Assembly (NCBI GenBank): GCA_031763025.1
Contig: JASSKH010000006.1
Coordinates: forward strand, 2,081,048-2,145,047
Direction: 5' to 3'
DNA from: Macrocystis pyrifera
Lineage: Eukaryota; Sar; Phaeophyceae; Laminariales; Laminariaceae
DNA: 64,000 bases
In this document: piece after piece, positions 10,001-22,300 of the stretch
Position numbering within the stretch: position 1 is the first letter of the stretch
Layout: every line of letters starts with the position of its first letter
The notes under the pieces: generated by a model
Database searches by the model: none
What the model saw: only the letters and a program-made list of their open reading frames with translations
Told to the model about the DNA's origin: nothing
Position numbers and translations under genes: made by a program

Positions 10001-12583
10001 TATATACGTCGATGACCGTTTAATGGTTGTCCGCGGGTGTGGTGCATTCGTGTGTTTACGTTTCACGTGTTCGGCGGAATAACTCCGCAAACTTGAGAAA
10101 GGCACCATCCCATAAGAGCACTACTCACTGCCAGATGCAGTCCTTCCTGTACATAAAGGACGGAGACAGCAGTTATTATTAATAATAGTACTATTAATAC
10201 TAGTAATAGCAACAGGAATTTACTAACCATGTCGAACTATAAACCGGTACCAGGTACGGTAGTACCAGGTGTTGCGCGATAGTACACATGCTGAACGGCT
10301 GCGGCCTGGATGATATTGGCGTACGAGCTGTCGATACGTTCCTACTGGTAGTTTAGAGTGTCGAGGGACATGAAAATGTGCCAGATATTCAATAGTAAGG
10401 ACAATAGGAAACAGGGAATGCCGGTACATAGAGGAGCGTCCGCATCAAACCCACCAAAGAAAAAAAGGCAAGAGACGCGGTGGAGCGCCGAGGTGTCGAT
10501 GACCCAGGCTCTACTAAAATCGTACAAATTTTATGCACGAATCAGTTTACGAACTTCGAAAAGACAACCATTCCGCATGACAACTTTTTTCGTGAAAACC
10601 GCCCCTAAGCAGTGAGAGGGTCGATAACACGACGATGGTATCCCTCTGTAAAATGCGAATATATGTGAGATACCAGACACCACAGACCAGGTACCAGGTC
10701 GTACAAGATATCAGATATGTCAGTTCGCGGCATGCGGCGTGTACAGAGAAATGTACCCGTTGACACATCAATCGTCAACCATCTATGATATCTCGGTGCT
10801 CTACCCTCTCTACATTCCACAGTCCAGAAACATATCAGACCAGGGTGCCACGTACTACCGTGGTAGGTACACACGCACAAAGCACTGCTGTACGCAACCT
10901 GCATGAGAATACAAAAGGCGGTCGCAATTCGGCGGTTCAAATCTGCATGATACCTGATACCACACACAGCAGCTTGCAAAGATGAGCTTCGACGCAATCC
11001 TCTCTTTTAAAATATTGTAAAACAAAAGGAGGCCACAATTCGGCACCAATCGCTGATTTTGGTTCCTCCATATTGCTGCTGTACGGGTACGTAAGCGGAG
11101 AAGCGCCTGATGCACCGAGCACGAGAGGTACTCCGACTTCCGAGCACAACACCTACCAGATACAACAGCGACACATCCTGGCATCAGCAGGGCATCACAT
11201 CATTGCTCGCAATCAATTAAACCCACGGCAGAAAACGACAATCCAAGCGGTCTAGCAAGAGAGGGCAAGGTGGCAGATCGACTCGGATCTCGCGATAGAA
11301 TCAGGCTGCGGAAGACACATGCGCATGCTGCATGTTGGGCTTCTAAAAATAGTCAGGAGGGGAACATACCAACTGCAACATAAAAAGAAATGTACAAGAG
11401 GTGCGTAAAATAAAAAACACAAAACGCAAAAGCGAACAGAAAACGGCAGCGATGTCGCACGCGAACACACGGGAAACGGGAACCACACCGGCTTCCATCA
11501 CGCTCGCTCGATTATTCGCTCGATCGTGACCGACGCCATGCGCTAGCAGTATGGTAGCCGTAAACTAGCGGCACCGACCTTGTTTCGGTGTCCCACTTTG
11601 GCTCCGCCTTCCTTTACCAGCCACTCCACCACTTCCAGGCTGCCCCCCGTGCAGGCCCATTGCAGGGCAGTAGACCCCTGCGCCAGAGGCGAGGAGGAGC
11701 GAAGTGCAGCATACAGGCGGTGTATTTTATTTACATTTTATCGTCGGGCTACTCTGGTGTTGTGGAAAAAAAGGCGAAAAAAAAAAAACGAAATCAAGAG
11801 CAATTTTATGTTCGTCCGTATGCTGCCCGAACTTCCGGACTATCTGATGATCTTTCCGCTCGGCCTCAGCCGCAGCCTGCTGTTTTGGTGGCGGGCGTTG
11901 CTCGACAGCCCGGCAGGATTGTGTCTCGCCGTATCCCAGGCCAGGGCAGGTGGTGACGCAACGCGTGCGAAAAAATGAACCAAGAGGAAAAACCAAAAAA
12001 CACGGCGTAAAAAAGAGGGCCGAACCCAGATTCGGCAGGGCCTTCTCCACGCCATAATCTGATACATGGTACAGAGAGCGCAGTGGCACGGAAGCAGGAT
12101 CGATCGTTTATTTTCCGCCCAGGGGCCAGCGGGGAAGAGACGAGGGCTTGCTGCCTCTTCCCTGCCCTCTTGGGGCGGCCCATGCGGAGACTCTACGCGG
12201 GACGAGGGGAAAGGCTTCCTGCCTCCGAACAGAGGGGTCGACGCAACGGCCAGCCATCCCAAACTTCTCGGGGGAAAAAAGCGCGGGAATGATTGCGAAG
12301 AAAGGAACGGAGTTGGAACTCGCGCTTCGAGGCACTCGGCACCGCCTTCCTCATTGCATTCAGTGCGGAACAGATTTATGGATCCCACATGGAAGTTGGT
12401 GGGGTACTAGCTGTACCGGCGACAAAACTAGTATACGAGGGTACATCGCACCTTGACTGGGTCCGAGACGTCCGCCGAGAGGGCGTTGGTCTTCAACAGA
12501 GACTTGACCTCGGCGATTTTTCCGTCGTAGGCAGCCAAAAAGAGTCCGGCAAGGACAGCCTCATTCGAGCAGGTGGAGGCCAT
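1023..12583 (-). CDS. ankyrin-repeat protein, four recognised exons
   Basis: Exons on the minus strand are 12452-12583, 11579-11677, 5648-5806 and 1023-2072, all phase 0 with GT-AG borders, giving about 479 residues. The start ATG at 12583 begins MASTCSNEAVLAGLFLAAYD. The joined exons read as ankyrin repeats: GSTALQWACTGGSLEVVEWL, then AKVGHRNKDERTAFFFACEH continuous across the 5.8-kb intron 2, then GVDVNAKDGPSGHSPLHRAC, then AGAMDLIAWLLTSAKANAEA. Ankyrin repeats bind other proteins, so a scaffold role is likely but the partner is unknown. After the repeats comes a roughly 300-residue tail rich in Ala, Ser, Pro and Lys, probably disordered. The in-frame stop is at 1023-1025. An alternative intron at 992-1148 would lengthen the tail, so the 3' end is uncertain. 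Intron 3 carries the LINE and a 1.1-kb element; intron 2 carries a MITE with a SINE inside. The gene is divergent from RPL3. Confidence 0.8.
2073..2842. other. intron 3 of the ankyrin gene, 5' part of the region
   Basis: This is non-coding. Positions 2098-2150 hold a short AGGCAAGGCA-type simple repeat, next to the polypyrimidine tract and TTTTCACAG acceptor of the last exon. A run of twelve or more C residues at 2813-2827 lies directly before the truncated head of the LINE. I see no other gene or RNA. Confidence 0.6.
2843..5590 (+). mobile_element. decayed LINE (non-LTR retrotransposon), 5'-truncated, interrupted
   Basis: The copy runs 2843 to about 3907 and resumes about 5057-5590 after an inserted 1.1-kb element. 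The first part encodes the end of a reverse transcriptase palm (PVYINDLIAVEAAKQGVTVG, then GLMFANGFVG, where the YxDD-equivalent LMFADD has become LMFANG). The thumb-like region follows (AVEYIRKWRVTANDKKC; DTRIKRCILMNVIVPKLEYA), with several stops and frame changes. The second part starts MDFVKTLKLRFRVGELDL and carries a C2HC knuckle (MCPCGNTIESKTHIV, then CEIY). It ends with RNVAPSRKGCVVNGHM and a stop at 5576. The 3' end is TGAGTACG followed by a C run, not poly(A). The 5' end lies beside another C run at 2813-2827. It is inactive. Confidence 0.8.
3908..5056 (+). mobile_element. 1.1-kb hairpin-ended element, copy 1, inserted in the LINE
   Basis: It begins at TATACACGGCGCTTCGCTCC. Near that end lies the inverted repeat GCGGGCGGC-CTAC-GCCGCC(C/T)GC. 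It ends around GAGCACGCTCAGAGAGTGAG and TAAGTAGTTCTATA. The same order of blocks recurs at 20516, 34950 and 44552, and reversed at 27318-28262. The minus strand gives the same peptide-like string in every copy (for example GLSELPVGNR), but no protein family is recognisable, so it looks non-autonomous. No clear terminal inverted repeat is visible. The class is unknown; a Helitron-like 3' hairpin was considered but no CTRR end was found. Confidence 0.65.
7934..8360. mobile_element. TTACGGGGG MITE split by a SINE
   Basis: The left part, 7934 to about 8027, begins TAACGGGGGACCCATAGTAA and matches the other MITEs in this window through CCATAGGGCCTATTAACT. The right terminal repeat, GGACCCCCGTAAT, reappears at 8349-8361 after the SINE. 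The family has terminal inverted repeats starting TTACGGGGG and TA duplications, as in Tc1/mariner-derived MITEs. That family assignment is inference from the TA duplication alone. Confidence 0.7.
8028..8348 (-). mobile_element. tRNA-derived SINE, family 1, copy 1
   Basis: It reads on the minus strand. The head at about 8348-8260 contains a canonical tRNA T-arm: stem GTGAG, seven-base loop TTCGAGT, stem CTCAC. This is a good Pol III B box. An A-box-like GGTGGCCTGGTAGGTGG lies upstream of it. A body of about 230 bp follows, matching the copy at 14556-14905. It sits inside a MITE, so it inserted later than the MITE. Confidence 0.7.
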
Positions 12584-13346
12584 CGCTAGAAGACACCTAA
12601 AAGCGCGCCCTTTCGTAGGTACTCAAGGCGCTCTGACCAACGACAATTATTTTTTCCCCTGGCTCAGCGTTCCCCGTGCTCTACTGATCCTCCTTCCTCG
12701 AATGCGGTGTGACCAAGGGGACGCTTTCGTTCCTTGGCGGCTGTAACAGCGAGGGCAGTACCAGCGGGCGCTCCGGCGCGTGCTTGCGTGACGTGGATTC
12801 GGCGAGTCTAGTAAAATGTTTGAAGGAAAAAGCTGAGAGCTATACGAAACCCAAGGCGTTTACACATAGGGAGAATAAAGTAATTTTCCCCGCACAGGTT
12901 TCGTCGCATCGATCACACTTGCACGAGCACGCACGCTCCACCCCCATCACCCCTAGGTGAGTGCCCGCTGCAGGCTTTTGTAGTAGCTTGGAATGATACT
13001 TAGAGGAAGCTTGTACACTCCGCCTTCAAACGCTGGAGCTTTGATGGATTGCATGTAGCTAATGTAGAGTCTGTGGTCTTCGTTCCTCCTTCGTCGAGGC
13101 CAACACACCCCTGGCAAGCTCTGAATGTCAAGGAAACAAACCTTCCTCAGACCCAAAGGCTATCATTCGCATGCCGTCGGGAGTACTCCAATGTTCATAT
13201 CTTAGGTGGCCACTTGAAAGGCTCGAGTCGTCCGGTGCCGACCTTGCGTGTGTTGCCTCTTTCCCCCCCTTTTTTGCACTTTTTCTCACTATTGCTCGTT
13301 GCTCTCTCCGCCACCACCCACTCGATTTCTGCCCAGACTTTGTAGC
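12584..13346. promoter_or_regulatory. divergent promoter region between the ankyrin gene and RPL3
   Basis: These 763 bp separate the two inferred start codons (12583 minus, 13347 plus). They must hold both 5' leaders and both promoters. The 80 bp before RPL3 are pyrimidine-rich (TTTCCCCCCCTTTTTTGC and similar), as often seen before ribosomal-protein starts. I can place no TATA box or transcription start with confidence. Confidence 0.5.
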
Positions 13347-16300
13347 ATGTCGCACCGTAAATTTGAGGCACCTCGCAACGGTTCGCTTGGGTTCTTGCCC
13401 AAGAAGCGGACGAAGAAGCACAGGGGGCACATCCGCTCCTTCCCGCGGGACGATGCCGCGAAGGAACCACACCTCACGGCCTTCCTTGCCTACAAGGTCA
13501 GCATGCCATTTCCGTACTCTGTGGGGGTATTCCTGCCCCTATTTTGCTGTTTCGTGCTTTTCGTTTCCCTCAGCAACTACAAATTCACTACTGCTGCACT
13601 TTCTTCGAAACCGGCCCCTCCGAACAAAAATGTGTGGCTTACGAGATGCAGTAGATCAGAGGACGTTTTAGATGAAGGGAACTAGAAGCTCAACATTTCG
13701 AGAAGACGACCCGTAACACAAGATCTACGCCCACTGCTATCGATATCTTGACGTACACGTGGTAACAAGTACCAAGTACATGCTGCATTTTTAACCTAAA
13801 AAGTGTTAATGTTGAATAAACTCTCAAGTACCAAGAACATTCTGCATTTTCAAGCTAAAAAAGTGTCAATTTGAAAATGAAGTGTAGAGTCTCGTGTACG
13901 AGTACCTGCTGGCAATGATGCACGTCGAGTTGTGTATTTGCGTCGTACAGGAGCAGTCGTACCCGTCGACTTCACGAAATCGCCAAATCATGGACATCTG
14001 TGCCGTTACGTTGCGGTTGTATTTTGTAGGATAATGCTGAACGTCGCGAACGGGAGGAAAAGGCTTGCACGCAACCTCTCCTCTGAAATGTCGGCGGCGG
14101 GCGACCTCCCTTTTTACCTGCAGCCTCACACCTCCCGCACAGCGAGAGTGATCGACCTCCATCGGCACTCTGTGTGCTCGCCTCCTTTCCGGCGTTCCCC
14201 CCCCACGAACATCCTACATCAATGTTTGACTCTACGAAACGCCTTTTTTTTCTGTTTTCGACCTGAAGGCCGGGATGACCCACATCGCGAGGGAGGTAGA
14301 CCGCCCCGGATCGAAGATCCACAAGAAGGAGGTGGTCGAGGCTGTCACCATCCTCGAGACGCCCCCCATCGTTGTCGTGGGAGTCGTGGGCTATGTCGAG
14401 ACCCCCACCGGTCTTCGCACCCTCACCACGGTGTTCGCTGGTCACCTGTCTGATGAGTGCAAGAGGAGGTGAGCTGGATGGAGTGAGCAGGGCGTGTCTG
14501 AAGGTCTTGCAGGCGCAATATACGATACTTGTTAAAGTGCAACATACACACATGCACTTTTTTTTTTTTTTTTTTTTTCATTATCACTTTTATTTTCCAG
14601 CCCACTCGTAGGAGGTTTCACCCTCGACGATCTTCTGGAGAAGCCGTGGTCACAGGTGTCGTCCCTTCTCCCCCCCGGAACGTGCCTTTATTTTTTGTGG
14701 CGCATAGGGTTCAGCATTTCCACTGCTCGTCGATTTTCATCGAATGTAGCTAACTTACGCTCTCGGGCTTTCCGCTTATCAATTTTTTATGAAAGAAAAA
14801 GTCCCTACGAGCATGCACTCGGTGAGATTTAAACCCACGAAATTGATCTTGATCGGCACGCGGACCACCTACCAAGCTTAAAGCCACCGGGGACGCCGGC
14901 ATGTAACTACTGCTGTTTGGTCAGTATCGGGTAGCTTGTACCAGCATGTGGTAAGTACTTGGTATCATCTCGGTAGGCGAGTGTCTGGCGTGCCCCGTGC
15001 CAGGCTCAGTGTGAAAAAGTAATTTGGATTTTCCCATCGAGTTTTTTACTGATTTTTTTTCACCTAGAAGGTGGTTTTTATCGTTTTATGGTGAAAACAT
15101 AAGAACCAGGCGAGGTAACGGGATGGTCAGCTAATAGATGGATTTTGGACAGGGCTGATAGTTCCGCATATATTGCATCTTTAGCCAGGCTCCGTGTGCG
15201 AAAGTTATTCCAAGCTTCCCATGTTGTTGCTGGTGTTGTTGTTTTCACATTAAATTGTCCTTCTACCCAGCTTCATCAGTACACCCAGTGTCCGTCCTGA
15301 GTCCTTATCCTGGAGAGATACTGATTCCGTGGTCACAGACTAACTAGTGCTGTGAGACAGAGGAATACCAAAAATAAATAAAAAAAGAATAATAATCGCA
15401 AATTCAAGTCAAGCAAGTGAAATGCCAGCGTACCGGGTACGAGAACACAACAACACAAGCAAGACCAAAAAATAAGAACGAAAAGACAATAGAACCAAAA
15501 CCAAAAAAATGAAATGAAACAGAATACAAACGACGCAAGGACTTCAGAAGGCTGCCAGACGGAAAGCATGCGTACTCAGGAAGGACAGCTATCTGCTGCG
15601 CTGACGAAGCAACACGAAAGAGAGGGCTACAGGCAAAAGTCTATAAGAGCTATAGTCGAACCGATACCTAGTCGACAGCTGTATCAGTACGGCTGCCCTT
15701 CCCCCCTCCCCCCCTCCCGTTGTCGCCGTTCGTGGCGTCCTCAGCTGCGTGGCGCAGCCGGCTCCTCTGTCCCTCGTTTATGTGCCACCTCGCCATGAAA
15801 CAGTCCGCCGCTTCGACGACCCCCCGGTACAACTTCCCGCTCTCCATTCAACGAGATTTTTTTTTATGTTTTATTTCAACCGAGAAGGTGGTTTTATCGT
15901 TTGGGAAAAGCATAAAAACCAGCCAAGGCAAGGGATGGTTGACATCTCGGTGGATTGGGACAGGGTTGATTGATAGTTCCGCGTGTATTACACCTTTAGC
16001 CAGGCTCCGTGTGCGAAAGTAATTCAACTTTTCCGTGTAAGTTCTTCCATGTTTTTTCTCTGCCGAAGGTGGGTTTTTATCGTTTTTGGAAGCGCATGGA
16101 AACCAGGCGAAGTAACGGGATGGTTGGTTGCTCGGTGGATTGAGACAACAGTAGTAGTCAAGGGTTGATAGTCCGCATATATTCCACACTGAACCAGTCA
16201 GAGTGCCCAAATACCTATTAATACGTCAAGATGCACTATCAATATCAACTATCAGCCCTTTCCTACCGTTTCGCTAACAGCAACATAGAGTTGCACCCCG

Positions 16301-19300
16301 CCTGACTGAGAACCGGATACCCGATGGCGGGTACCCGGCGGAACCGCAACCGTCCCGATCCAACTCACGGAATCGCGGGTATTCATACCCCCGGGTACCT
16401 GGATACCCGTTCTTCTGCGGGTACCCGGAACCGTCGGAACCCTAACCGTCCGGGTCCAACTCACGGAATCGCGGGTATTCGTACCCCAGGTGCCCGGGTA
16501 CCCGTCCATTCTTCTATACGGAGGCCCCAAGACTGGGATATACCTTGATTCATACATACACTGCAGCAGCAGCTGTGCCCCTAGACTCTCGCCTCCCACT
16601 CCTGCAGACTACAGACCGACAATAGAGAATACCCCTACCTGCCTTCGCACAACACGCTACACACGAGTACACGGACGCAAGCGATACCCCTACCACAGCG
16701 TAAGCAGCCCTACTATTGTACCATGAACCACAGAAGATTTTTTACCAATCACGAGAAGTCCCACCCTTTCAATGTTTCTGTTCGTAGAGAGACCGATGTG
16801 ATTGCTGCAATGAGATCGACCACCACATAAATAGTGCATGGTAACCCGGGTACCCGTGTCCGCCTTGCCACGCCACCGCTCAAACGTAAAAGGCGGAGCA
16901 AATAGTGTATGGTAAACCGGCTACCCGTGTCTCCTCTGGTACCCTGTTCCGGTTCCGGCTGGACCTCCCCCCACCCGGTCGGGTACCCGGTTCCCAATTT
17001 TGAGGCCGGGGTGCAACTCTACAGCAACACGGTGTTTTTGTATCACGTGACAGGCGGTCGATCAGGCGATTTTTTTTTTTTTCGGTTCGATATCTTATCG
17101 ACACGACCTCCACGTGTGTTTTATTGTGTGACTGCCGTTCCTGTAAAGAGGGTGTTCCGTTTTGTGGTCCGATGTTCGATTCAAGTATGATCACGTCCAA
17201 TAGGTGCAATACGCGGAAGGCGGTCGGTCGGTCGTTCACGCATTTTTGCATGTGGAAAGTGAAAATACGTCGATGCTGCCTCCACCTTTGACTGTCTGTG
17301 TGGCAGCTGCCCATTGTGTACATGAAAGATTATTTATGTTCCGACATGTGACCTGTTGGTCCAGTTTTAATACGAGTACGAAGTGTGTTGATACAAGTAC
17401 GCACGTTTCAGCGTGCATTTGCGTGGTGTCATTTAGGCTGGCGTCGCATACGATACCAAACGTAGTTTTTTCGATTGCACAGGGAATACCGGTACCAGGT
17501 GCTGCTGTACATCAAGCATACCTGGCAGCTTCACGAGGCGCGGCTACCCTTTCTGTGGAAGTTGCGCCTTTTGGGTTTCCTGAAAGCCTTCGGGTGGGAT
17601 CGGAACCCGCTGCCTAGATCAAACTCAAAACCAGCTTTCCACACTCACCGAGCCGGAGCTTCGGCGAGGATGTATTTGGCCTTACACTGCTGGACATGCT
17701 GCTTTGTTTGCAAGTAGGATAGTACCTGGTATAAAAAAGACACAAAACACGTACGTACTCCTTGTAGCGATTTTGTAACCTCTATTTTCGCTCATGTTCG
17801 TTTTTTTTTTTTTCGTGCAGACCTAAATTTAGATTAATATTATCATCAGTTTCGCAAGGGATTTGTGACTATCATTCACATACAACAGTCCTTCGAAGTA
17901 GACGAATCTTGGCATCAGTTTTCGTGCGGAATTCACGATTAACTCTCGTGTGTTGCTCCTCTTAGGTCGCGTTAGAATCTGCAGCATGTGAAGCTGATCC
18001 TACCAGAGATGCCGAAGCACACCCGCACATGTCGGGAGTGGTCAAAGTGACGCTTGCAGCGTGAACTTCATACTACCAGAAAAACCGAATCATACCCGCA
18101 CGTGTCGTACTGTAGGTGGTAAATCGAACGGCGCTATTAATCGTGGCTTTTTTTTTGTCACCAGCTTACGGTTTGAAGGTCGTTCGTTCGATGCCAAATC
18201 TTTGGATATTTCTGCAAGCCTTACGAGTTGCCGTCCGGGTTACTGATGATTTGGCATTAACATTCAAACGTCCATCGAAGTTTTCCATTTATTTGGTGGA
18301 CTTTCTGGTTGAGCGTTTAGACAACGCTTGTGTGCCCTCAGAACAATGTCGTTTTTCAGTGTTTTTTTTTTCCCGTACCCCGTTCACTGGTTTGTGTGCG
18401 GTTATCCCTTTCCCGCACCTGATTTCTATTTTCGTTTTTACACTGATACGGTTTTGTTTATATTTGTTCGTTCTTTTTGTACAGGTTCTACAAGCACTGG
18501 TACACGTCGAAGAAGAAGGCGTTCACCCGGTACGCCAAGAAGTTCGCTGAGGCACCGCAAGAAATCGACGCCGAGCTCGAGCGCATCAAGCAGTACGCCC
18601 AGGTCGTCCGCGTCATCGCGCACACCCAGGTGCGGTGCTGTCAAGGGCTCGACAAGTAGACATGCCGGTGTCAAAGATGCTGCTAAATGGACCGTGGTTC
18701 GACCCCTTGATTGACAGCCTCTGTACGCTACAACTAACGTCTTTAGGGCGAAAGAGGCCTAAACGCGCCGGAAAAAAACGGACTCCTCGAGTAGAATCTG
18801 TGCTTGTTGAACGAAGCTGTGCTTGGCCACGAAAGCGTTTGATATGGCCGATGTTGAAAGCTGTTTGTTTTTCAGCAGCAGGCTTCGCGCACACACACGC
18901 GTCTTGGCTTTGACCTGTGCGTAGCGTACAGCACTGAAGTACTTTCCTTTTCTATAATGGGACGCGAGTTCTGAGATTTTCCGCGTCGGCCTTGTTTTCG
19001 GCTGCGGCAGGTCGGGCTTGTTAAGCTGAGGCAGAAGAAGGCACACATCTGCGAGATCCAGGTTAACGGTGGTGACGTCGCGGCCAAGGTGGACTTCGCT
19101 CGCGGCCTCTTCGAGCAGAAGGTCCCCGTGGACGCCGTTTTCGCCAAGGTAAGGAGTGAGAGACAGAAACGATCACCCTACAGTTTTCAACGCATCACGC
19201 GCGGAAGCGTTGAGGAAAATGGGGCGGAGGTGGGTTAGGAATACCTGCGCGATAACACGATTGTCCTCCTTGTTGCCTAGTGGAAGCTTCGCCCCAAGGG

Positions 19301-22300
19301 CAGGAGTGGGTAGCAAGAAACGGTAACTCTACAGGGCGTAACGCACGTCGTGCGGATGGCGTTGTTTTAGAACGGCTCGTCTAGAACTTGGTTCTGTGCC
19401 AACCCCGACCAGCATGTTTGAAAGACCGCTCCAACGTACTACCGACGTTGATAAGTCCTCGCCAAGTCAGTTTGGTTGTCCCGGTATGGACGTAATTGAC
19501 ACGGAGCGTGTGAGCAAATGGGCAACAGGAGGAGGAGGAAGGAGGCGTGAGGTTGTACTGGTCGCTTAGGATCATAGCTACCAGTGTCTATGGTCTGATA
19601 GCCTTGTCTTGTTACCCTTTCTGTAGTCCTGTCTGTTTTTTAGCGGCATTGGGTCGAGGAGGTATCTCCTACAGCTGTTATAAACGGTGTGTAGGTTGTA
19701 AACCTCAGATACATCTCAGTCTACGTCGATACGTTTCCTAGTGTAATCGACTGGACTGCGATCTCCACCTCTTAATGTGCAATCTCAATTTTTCTAAACC
19801 TTGACTTCTCTCCCGTTTCTCTCATTTCCGTTTCATGGCGTTCTTAGGACGAGTGCATCGATGTGCTCGGCGCCTCCAAGGGACACGGTACCGAGGGCGT
19901 TATCACGCGTTGGGGCGTGACCCGTCTTCCCAGGAAGACCCACCGTGGTCTGCGCAAGGTTGCTTGCATCGGCGCGTGGCACCCTGCACGCGTGAGCTTC
20001 TCGGTCGCCCGCGCGGGTCAGCACGGATACCACCACCGTACCGAGGTGAGGGTGTGAGGTTGTTGGGTTGTTGGTAGTATTGGTGGCGTTCTACACCATC
20101 GTTAAACGTATCACTTTTTGTGTCAAACGTTGTGTGGACAAACGGAGTCGTTTTTCTCACCATTTTTTATTGTCGTTGTGAGGTCCGTTGACGTGTCTCT
20201 TCGAAAAGATTGCGGGTCGGAAGTCCATACCATGATGAATCCGATCCTTTGTGGGGGTGACACCAACCCTTTTCGCATGGCAGTCCCGTTTTGGGGTCTA
20301 ACCAGTCAAATTCTTTGCCGTTTGTCCCCGAAACGTGACTGCAGTCCTTGAAGGGTGAAACGAAGAGGTGTCGCTTTGTACAGCACAGCAATGTAAATAA
20401 GCCAATGGATGTGAGATGACTTAACAAGAACATGAAACTCAATTTTAAAGGCCACTAAGAAATTTGCATCAAGAAATTGCACTCAGCGGCCAGCGCGACA
20501 CGAATTCCTAAATGATAGGCTATACACGCCGCTTCGCTCAGCGGGCGGCCTACGCCGCCCGCTACGCCTGCTCAGGAAGGAAAACCACATCAAATTACGC
20601 GAAGCGGACAGAGGTCCATGATTGAATATAGTTTTTATATTATTATTGTAGTTGCAAACTGGCGACTTGATAAGGCCAAGTCCCGCCGCCATGCTTGAGG
20701 AGAAAACAGCTTGGACGCCACATACGCGTCGCGGGCGGTTCGCTCACATGCCGTAAGCACCGCTAAAACAATTAAAACATGAAACCGAAATTTCGGGGAA
20801 ATAAAAGATCACTGTCCCCTCTCGTGTAATAATTTCCTGCCTGATTGGAACACCTTACACGGGTCAAAAAGAAAAAAATCAAATAGCAGAGCTTTTTTCT
20901 CAACCTCGTACACCGCTCGTCCCTCTCGCGACCACCAAGCCACCGATTCGGTCCGGGTAAAGCTTTCCTCCCTTTCTGCCACGGTGAACCCCGTCGCCCT
21001 CGTCGCATGAAACCCGGTGCTCACCGTGGCTCTCGTTCGCCAGCTCGACAAAGTTGGTGCTCAGACTGTGTGTCGCTCTCTCTGTGATTTTCAGTGTCGT
21101 CGCAAAAATAAGCACCGCTTGATTTTATTTTGCATATCAAAAACGACCCTTGTATACCCGTACATGGTATAACCGGAACCACACCAAGAGGCCAGACAGA
21201 TCCCATTCATGCTTCCCTCGTGTCTCCAGGCACACGCGACGCCTAGGCACGAAAACGGGGATGGCACTCCTTTCAACCCCCCGTCTACCCGCCAGCACCC
21301 GCTGATACCCGCGACGGCGCCGGGATCCCTCGCGGTGCAGTGCTCCGAGTACACGCACGCACGCGAAGCGAAATAAGAAAAAATGAACAACGAACCGAAA
21401 GTGCCAAGAGAAAAAATGAAAACAAAGACCCGCTGGAAAGGTCCGGCAAGTAATAAAAGGAGACGATTCCCATGTGGGAGCTCTGAGAGGCCAGGGATGC
21501 ACCAACCGAGCACGCTCAGAGAGTGAGATATCTACAAGTAGTTCTATGCTGAAGGTTGTTCAAGAATTGAGTCGCAGTAATATTCTTGCTCATATTAGGT
21601 GTTGTTGATGGCGGGCCCATACTGTAGGTTCGCCAATGTCGTCATCTGAAATTCCACCGTTTCTAAGCACGCCCCTACCCCCGCTGCACTGCATGCCCTT
21701 TTGCACGCTCCTCTGTACTCCCTTGTGACGATCGATCTTCAGATGAATAAGAAGATCTACCGCATCGGTAAGAAGGGAGACGTCGGGTCTGCTTCCACGG
21801 AGGCCGATTTGACCGTGAAGCACATCACCCCCCTCGGAGGCTTCCCCCACTACGGCGAGGTACGACCTTAACCAGTCACGAACCTTGTTTGTTTTGTGAC
21901 TAACTAATTTTCACTTTTCGTAGTCATTCTACTGCTTGTCGAAGATTGGTATGACCTCTTTTTCATGTTTTGGATGGCGTGTAGTTTTGAGGAGGGATTG
22001 TTGGTCCCTTTTCTACAACCCTATATACACGTCCACACACCCCTCGCTATGGGTTTGTGTCTTGAACACCCCTTGCCGGTATTGTTTTCAGCACCACGTA
22101 ACTCTCTGGACGTTCCATCACGTCCATATCACTTTTCTGGGTGGAATTATATTTGGGTGGCAGCTTCACGAGGCGCGGCTCCCGTATACCGTGGGAGTTG
22201 CGCCTTTTGGGTTTCGTGAAAGCCTTCGGGTGGGATCGAAACCCGCTGCCTAGATCAAACGCAAAACCAGCTTTACACACTCACCGAGCCGGAGCTTCTG

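Larger units (their letters stand above)
5807..11578 (-). other. 5.8-kb intron 2 of the ankyrin gene
   Basis: The intron is bounded by AAG|GTCGGT at 11579/11578 and CTCCAG|GATGAA at 5807/5806, and the ankyrin reading continues in phase across it. Apart from the MITE/SINE nest at 7934-8360 and a G run at 8635-8645, I see no gene in it. Positions 9350-10800 are rich in GTAC, TACC and GGTA words and contain several TACCTGGTA or TACCAGGTA sites. Positions 10160-10205 are an ATTAATA-rich simple repeat. Confidence 0.65.
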
